Of a DNA stretch of 64,000 bases, positions 61,308 through 64,000 are shown piece by piece. The stretch is from assembly GCF_030531065.1 (NCBI RefSeq), contig NZ_JAUNOQ010000003.1:124001-188000 (forward strand). The letters run 5' to 3'. The first letter of the stretch is position 1, and each line of letters begins with the position of its first letter. The translations under genes and the position numbers were made by a program. A model generated the notes under the pieces. That model did no database searches. It saw only the letters and a list, made by a program, of their open reading frames with translations, and was not told the origin of the DNA. Source of the DNA: Phascolarctobacterium sp. (GTDB lineage: Bacteria > Bacillota > Negativicutes > Acidaminococcales > Acidaminococcaceae).

Positions 61308-62561
61308 ATGGAAATTAAAAGAAACCTTTATCTCAATAAATTGCTAAGCAAAAAACATAACGGGCTCATTAAAGTTATTACCGGTATGCGCCGCTGCGGA
61401 AAATCTTATTTATTGTTTACTTTATTTAAGCAGCGCCTGTTGGACGAGGGCATAAACGCAAATCACATTATCGAAATTGCCTTTGATTCCTTTGAAAATA
61501 AAAGCTTCCGCGACCCGGAAATTTTGTATCCTTATTTAAAATCGCAAATTCAAGACGACGACCGATATTATATCTTGCTTGATGAAATTCAACTATTAAA
61601 CGAATTTGAAGACGTGCTTAACGGCCTGAGCCGCATTCCAAACGTAGATATCTACGTAACGGGCAGCAACGCCCGCTTTCTATCCAAGGATATCATTACC
61701 GAATTTCGCGGGCGCGGCGACGAGATTCATATGTATCCGCTCAGCTTTGCAGAATTTATGTCCGTCCATCCCGGCTCTCCACAAAGCGGTTGGAACGAAT
61801 ACATGCTTTACGGCGGCTTACCCTTAGTGCTGAATATTGCCGCGCCGGAAGAAAAAATCGCCTTTTTAAAATCGTTGTTTAACGAAACTTATATTTCCGA
61901 TATTGTAGGCAGACATAACGTGCGCAATCAGCCGGAACTGGAAGAGCTGATAAATATTTTATCCTCTTCTATCGGATCGTTGACCAATCCGACAAAATTA
62001 GCGGCCACTTTCAAAAGCGTTAAGAAGAAAATTATCAGCAACGTCACTTTAGCCCGATACATAGACTATCTATGCGATTCCTTTCTTATCGACAAAGCTA
62101 TGCGTTACGATATCAAAGGCCGGAAATATATCGATACGCCCATCAAATATTACTTTACCGATTTAGGATTACGTAACGCCAGACTTAATTTTCGCCAGCT
62201 GGAAGAAACCCACGCTATGGAAAATATAATTTTCAACGAACTAAAAATACGCGGGTTTAATGTGGACGTAGGCGTCATCACAACGAACAGCACCAACGAA
62301 AAAGGCAACGGTATCCGCAAACAGTTGAAAATCGACTTTGTTTGCAATAAAGGGTCCAAGCGTTACTATATTCAGTCTGCTTACGCCATACCGGACCAGA
62401 CAAAAATGCGGCAGGAGCAGCGCTCCTTAATGCTGACCGGCGATTTTTTCAAAAAAATTATTATTACTAAGGATGCGCCCATGCCATATTATAACGACGA
62501 CGGCATTTTAGTAATGAGCGTTTTCGATTTTTTGCTTAACGAGCGCAGCTTAGAAAGCTAA
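61308..62561 (+). CDS. AAA ATPase with DUF4143 domain
   Basis: 417 residues. P-loop VITGMRRCGKSYLLFTLF, Walker B RYYILLDEIQLLNEFED, arginine-finger region VTGSNARFLSKDIITEFRGR, and a C-terminal DUF4143 domain (about 200-400; IKYYFTDLGLRNARLNF; nuclease-like tail IDFVCNKGSKRYYIQ). This family is common in mobile and defence regions; its biochemical role is unknown. Plus strand, opposite to the hsd genes, and framed by the palindromic repeats, the last of which begins at the stop codon. Confidence 0.9.
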   Translation: MEIKRNLYLNKLLSKKHNGLIKVITGMRRCGKSYLLFTLFKQRLLDEGINANHIIEIAFDSFENKSFRDPEILYPYLKSQIQDDDRYYILLDEIQLLNEFEDVLNGLSRIPNVDIYVTGSNARFLSKDIITEFRGRGDEIHMYPLSFAEFMSVHPGSPQSGWNEYMLYGGLPLVLNIAAPEEKIAFLKSLFNETYISDIVGRHNVRNQPELEELINILSSSIGSLTNPTKLAATFKSVKKKIISNVTLARYIDYLCDSFLIDKAMRYDIKGRKYIDTPIKYYFTDLGLRNARLNFRQLEETHAMENIIFNELKIRGFNVDVGVITTNSTNEKGNGIRKQLKIDFVCNKGSKRYYIQSAYAIPDQTKMRQEQRSLMLTGDFFKKIIITKDAPMPYYNDDGILVMSVFDFLLNERSLES

Positions 62562-62606
62562 TAGCTAAAACTGCGAGTACTCGCAAAAATTTTTACTAGA
62601 AGCGGT
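62562..62606. repeat. Palindromic direct repeat, copy 3
   Basis: TAGCTAAAACTGCGAGTACT then CGCAAAAATTTTTACTAGAAGCGG. Starts one base past the ATPase stop codon. Confidence 0.85.
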
Positions 62607-62684
62607 TTAACGTATAACTGCCGAAAGCTTCATCTTATAAACCAGCGCATAAACGATAAGCGTCAAATCGCATTTTCCCACAGC

Positions 62685-62732
62685 AAAACGACCCCAAGCA
62701 TAGCAAGGCCTACGCTTGAGGTCGTTTTATTA
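62685..62732. terminator. Bidirectional terminator, ATPase / mntH-like
   Basis: CGACCCCAAGC ... GCTTGAGGTCG, followed by TTTTATTAT and preceded by CAGCAAAA. Resembles the hairpin at 52397-52438. Confidence 0.8.
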
Positions 62733-62740
62733 TACATATT

Positions 62741-64000
62741 TCAAAAGCTGACAGCGCCCACGGCTTCCAACAGCAGCATAATATTCAACGCGATAACTAT
62801 CGCGCCGATTACGCACAGCGTAATTTTCAAACGCAGGCTGTTGGCGAATTTGCCCATAACCTTTTTAGACGAAGTAAGATAAATCAAAATGCCGATGGTC
62901 CAGGGCAGCTGCACGCTGAGCGCCATTTGCGAATAAATCAAACCCTGGAAAGGGTCGTCGATAAATAAAATCACGAGCACCGCCAGCCAATAGGTCAACA
63001 GCACGCCGTGCCAGGAATGCGGGTCCTGCACGTCGTAGCCCTCGCCGAAAATACCGGCGTACACGCTGGCCCCCGCCATACCGGCAGTAGCCGTCGACGA
63101 AATGCCTGCGAACAGCAGCGCCACGGCGAACAGCACCGCCGCGTTGTTGCCCAAAAGCGGCCGCAGCATATCCACGGCCTGCGCCAAATCGCTTACCTGC
63201 ACCTTATTGGCAAAAAACACAGCCGCCGCGACCAAAATCATGGCGCTGTTAATCGCCCAACCGATGCTCATGGACAAAAGCGTGTCGAGAAATTCAAAAT
63301 CCAACTGCCGCTTGATAATTGCTTCGTCCTCTAAATTCCAGTGGCGGCTTTGGATAACCTCCGAATGTAAATACAAATTATGCGGCATGACCACCGCGCC
63401 CAAAACGCTCATGATGACCAGCAGCGAGCCCTGCGGAATGCTGGGCGTTACCCAGCCCCTGGCAGCCGCGCTCCAATCTAACGGCACCATGACGATTTCC
63501 GCTAAAAACGAAAGCCCGATGAGCGACACGAAGCCGATAATAATCTTCTCCAGCTTGCTATAGGAATTAGACCGCAATAGCCACGAGCACAAAGCAGCCA
63601 TTAAAATGCTGCCCAGCCACAGCGGCAGGCCAAACAGCAGCTGTAAAGCAATCGCTCCGCCCAAAATTTCAGCCAAGGCGGTGGCGACGGAAGCCAGCAC
63701 CGCCGACAGTAAAATGGGACGCGACAGCCACTTTGGCAAGTACGCCGTCGCCGCCTCCGACAAGCATAAACCGGTAGCAATGCCCAAATGCGCGGCGTTA
63801 TGCTGTAAAATAATCAACATGATTGTTGAAAGCGTTACCATCCACAGCAGCAAATAGCCGTAATCCGCGCCAGCCGCCAGATTAGACGCCCAGTTGCCCG
63901 GGTCGATAAAGCCCACTGTTATTAACAGACCCGGCCCGATATAACGTAAAAATTCTTCCGCCTTGGAACTAGGACGGTGTTGTTTACAATATTTTTTGAA
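62741..64000 (-). CDS. Nramp family divalent metal transporter, 5'-truncated by window edge
   Basis: The minus frame is open from the edge (FKKYCKQHRPSSKAEEFLRY) to the stop at 62741, so at least 419 residues are present and only the very start is missing. Metal-binding motifs DPGNW (helix 1) and VVMPHNLYLHS (helix 6) are intact, with eleven or so membrane spans. Nramp/MntH proteins import manganese or iron with protons. A GTG at 63916 lies inside the conserved first helix and is not a start. No Mn-responsive leader can be assessed because the upstream region is outside the window. Confidence 0.92.
   Translation of the reverse strand, partial: FKKYCKQHRPSSKAEEFLRYIGPGLLITVGFIDPGNWASNLAAGADYGYLLLWMVTLSTIMLIILQHNAAHLGIATGLCLSEAATAYLPKWLSRPILLSAVLASVATALAEILGGAIALQLLFGLPLWLGSILMAALCSWLLRSNSYSKLEKIIIGFVSLIGLSFLAEIVMVPLDWSAAARGWVTPSIPQGSLLVIMSVLGAVVMPHNLYLHSEVIQSRHWNLEDEAIIKRQLDFEFLDTLLSMSIGWAINSAMILVAAAVFFANKVQVSDLAQAVDMLRPLLGNNAAVLFAVALLFAGISSTATAGMAGASVYAGIFGEGYDVQDPHSWHGVLLTYWLAVLVILFIDDPFQGLIYSQMALSVQLPWTIGILIYLTSSKKVMGKFANSLRLKITLCVIGAIVIALNIMLLLEAVGAVSF

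Noticed and set aside
61181-62606. CRISPR array
   Set aside because: The three palindromic repeats are irregularly spaced and flank a gene; there are no spacers or cas genes. No CRISPR array was seen elsewhere in the window.

Overview
The window reads as chromosomal DNA of a Gram-negative (diderm) Firmicute of the class Negativicutes, most likely a succinate-using Acidaminococcaceae such as a Phascolarctobacterium relative. The grounds are: a Bacillus-like gltX-cysS-mrnC-rlmB-yacP-sigH and rpmG-secE-nusG-rplKAJL order together with an RND efflux pump that needs an outer membrane; duplicated DASS dicarboxylate carriers beside three copies of a sodium-pumping decarboxylase beta subunit; and ThyX in place of ThyA. 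The species assignment is inference. Most genes lie on the minus strand.

Layout. 1-647: a HEPN/nucleotidyltransferase pair cut by the left edge. 881-5183: an operon of two membrane proteins (one DUF3100-like), an amidohydrolase and a TauE-type exporter, divergent from a Crp-family regulator. 5355-11012: ribosomal and translation genes rplL, rplJ (with L10 leader), rplA, rplK, nusG, secE, rpmG and tuf, then a tRNA cluster (Met, Thr, fMet, Tyr) beside a partly duplicated tRNA-Met segment. 11120-13541: a TetR regulator, a decayed phage-type PBECR nuclease gene, a promoter followed by a structured RNA, an unknown small protein and tRNA-Thr. 13630-25896: a housekeeping run with uppP, pfkA, an orphan BrxF-like P-loop protein, sigH, yacP, rlmB, thyX, mrnC, cysS, gltX, ispF, ispD, a YacL-type PIN/TRAM protein and a CarD-like regulator. 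26212-28242: two plus-strand hydrolases.

28420-37341 is the metabolic centre: two almost identical DASS carriers, then three tandem modules, each made of a 44-residue one-helix subunit and a decarboxylase beta subunit. Each module has a Crp-like box at the same distance upstream of a -10 hexamer. No alpha (carboxyltransferase) or biotin-carrier subunit is in the window. The carriers probably bring in succinate and the beta subunits couple methylmalonyl-CoA (or glutaconyl-CoA) decarboxylation to sodium export; the exact substrates are inferred.

37761-42850: a membrane protein pair, an NSAR/OSBS-type enolase-superfamily enzyme and an M20 peptidase, divergent from a regulator; this looks like uptake and conversion of an N-acylated or D-amino acid. 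42925-47239: an RND pump (membrane fusion protein plus inner membrane pump). 47440-49486: a secreted protein, a free-standing small RNA with its own promoter and terminator, and a lone PBECR-type nuclease. 49685-52363: an SsuABC/NitT-type ABC importer.

52450-62561 is a defence island: type I restriction-modification genes hsdM, hsdS and hsdR, with a DUF1016 nuclease and a second HEPN/nucleotidyltransferase pair lodged between hsdM and hsdS, followed by an AAA/DUF4143 ATPase flanked by palindromic direct repeats. An Nramp metal transporter runs off the right edge.
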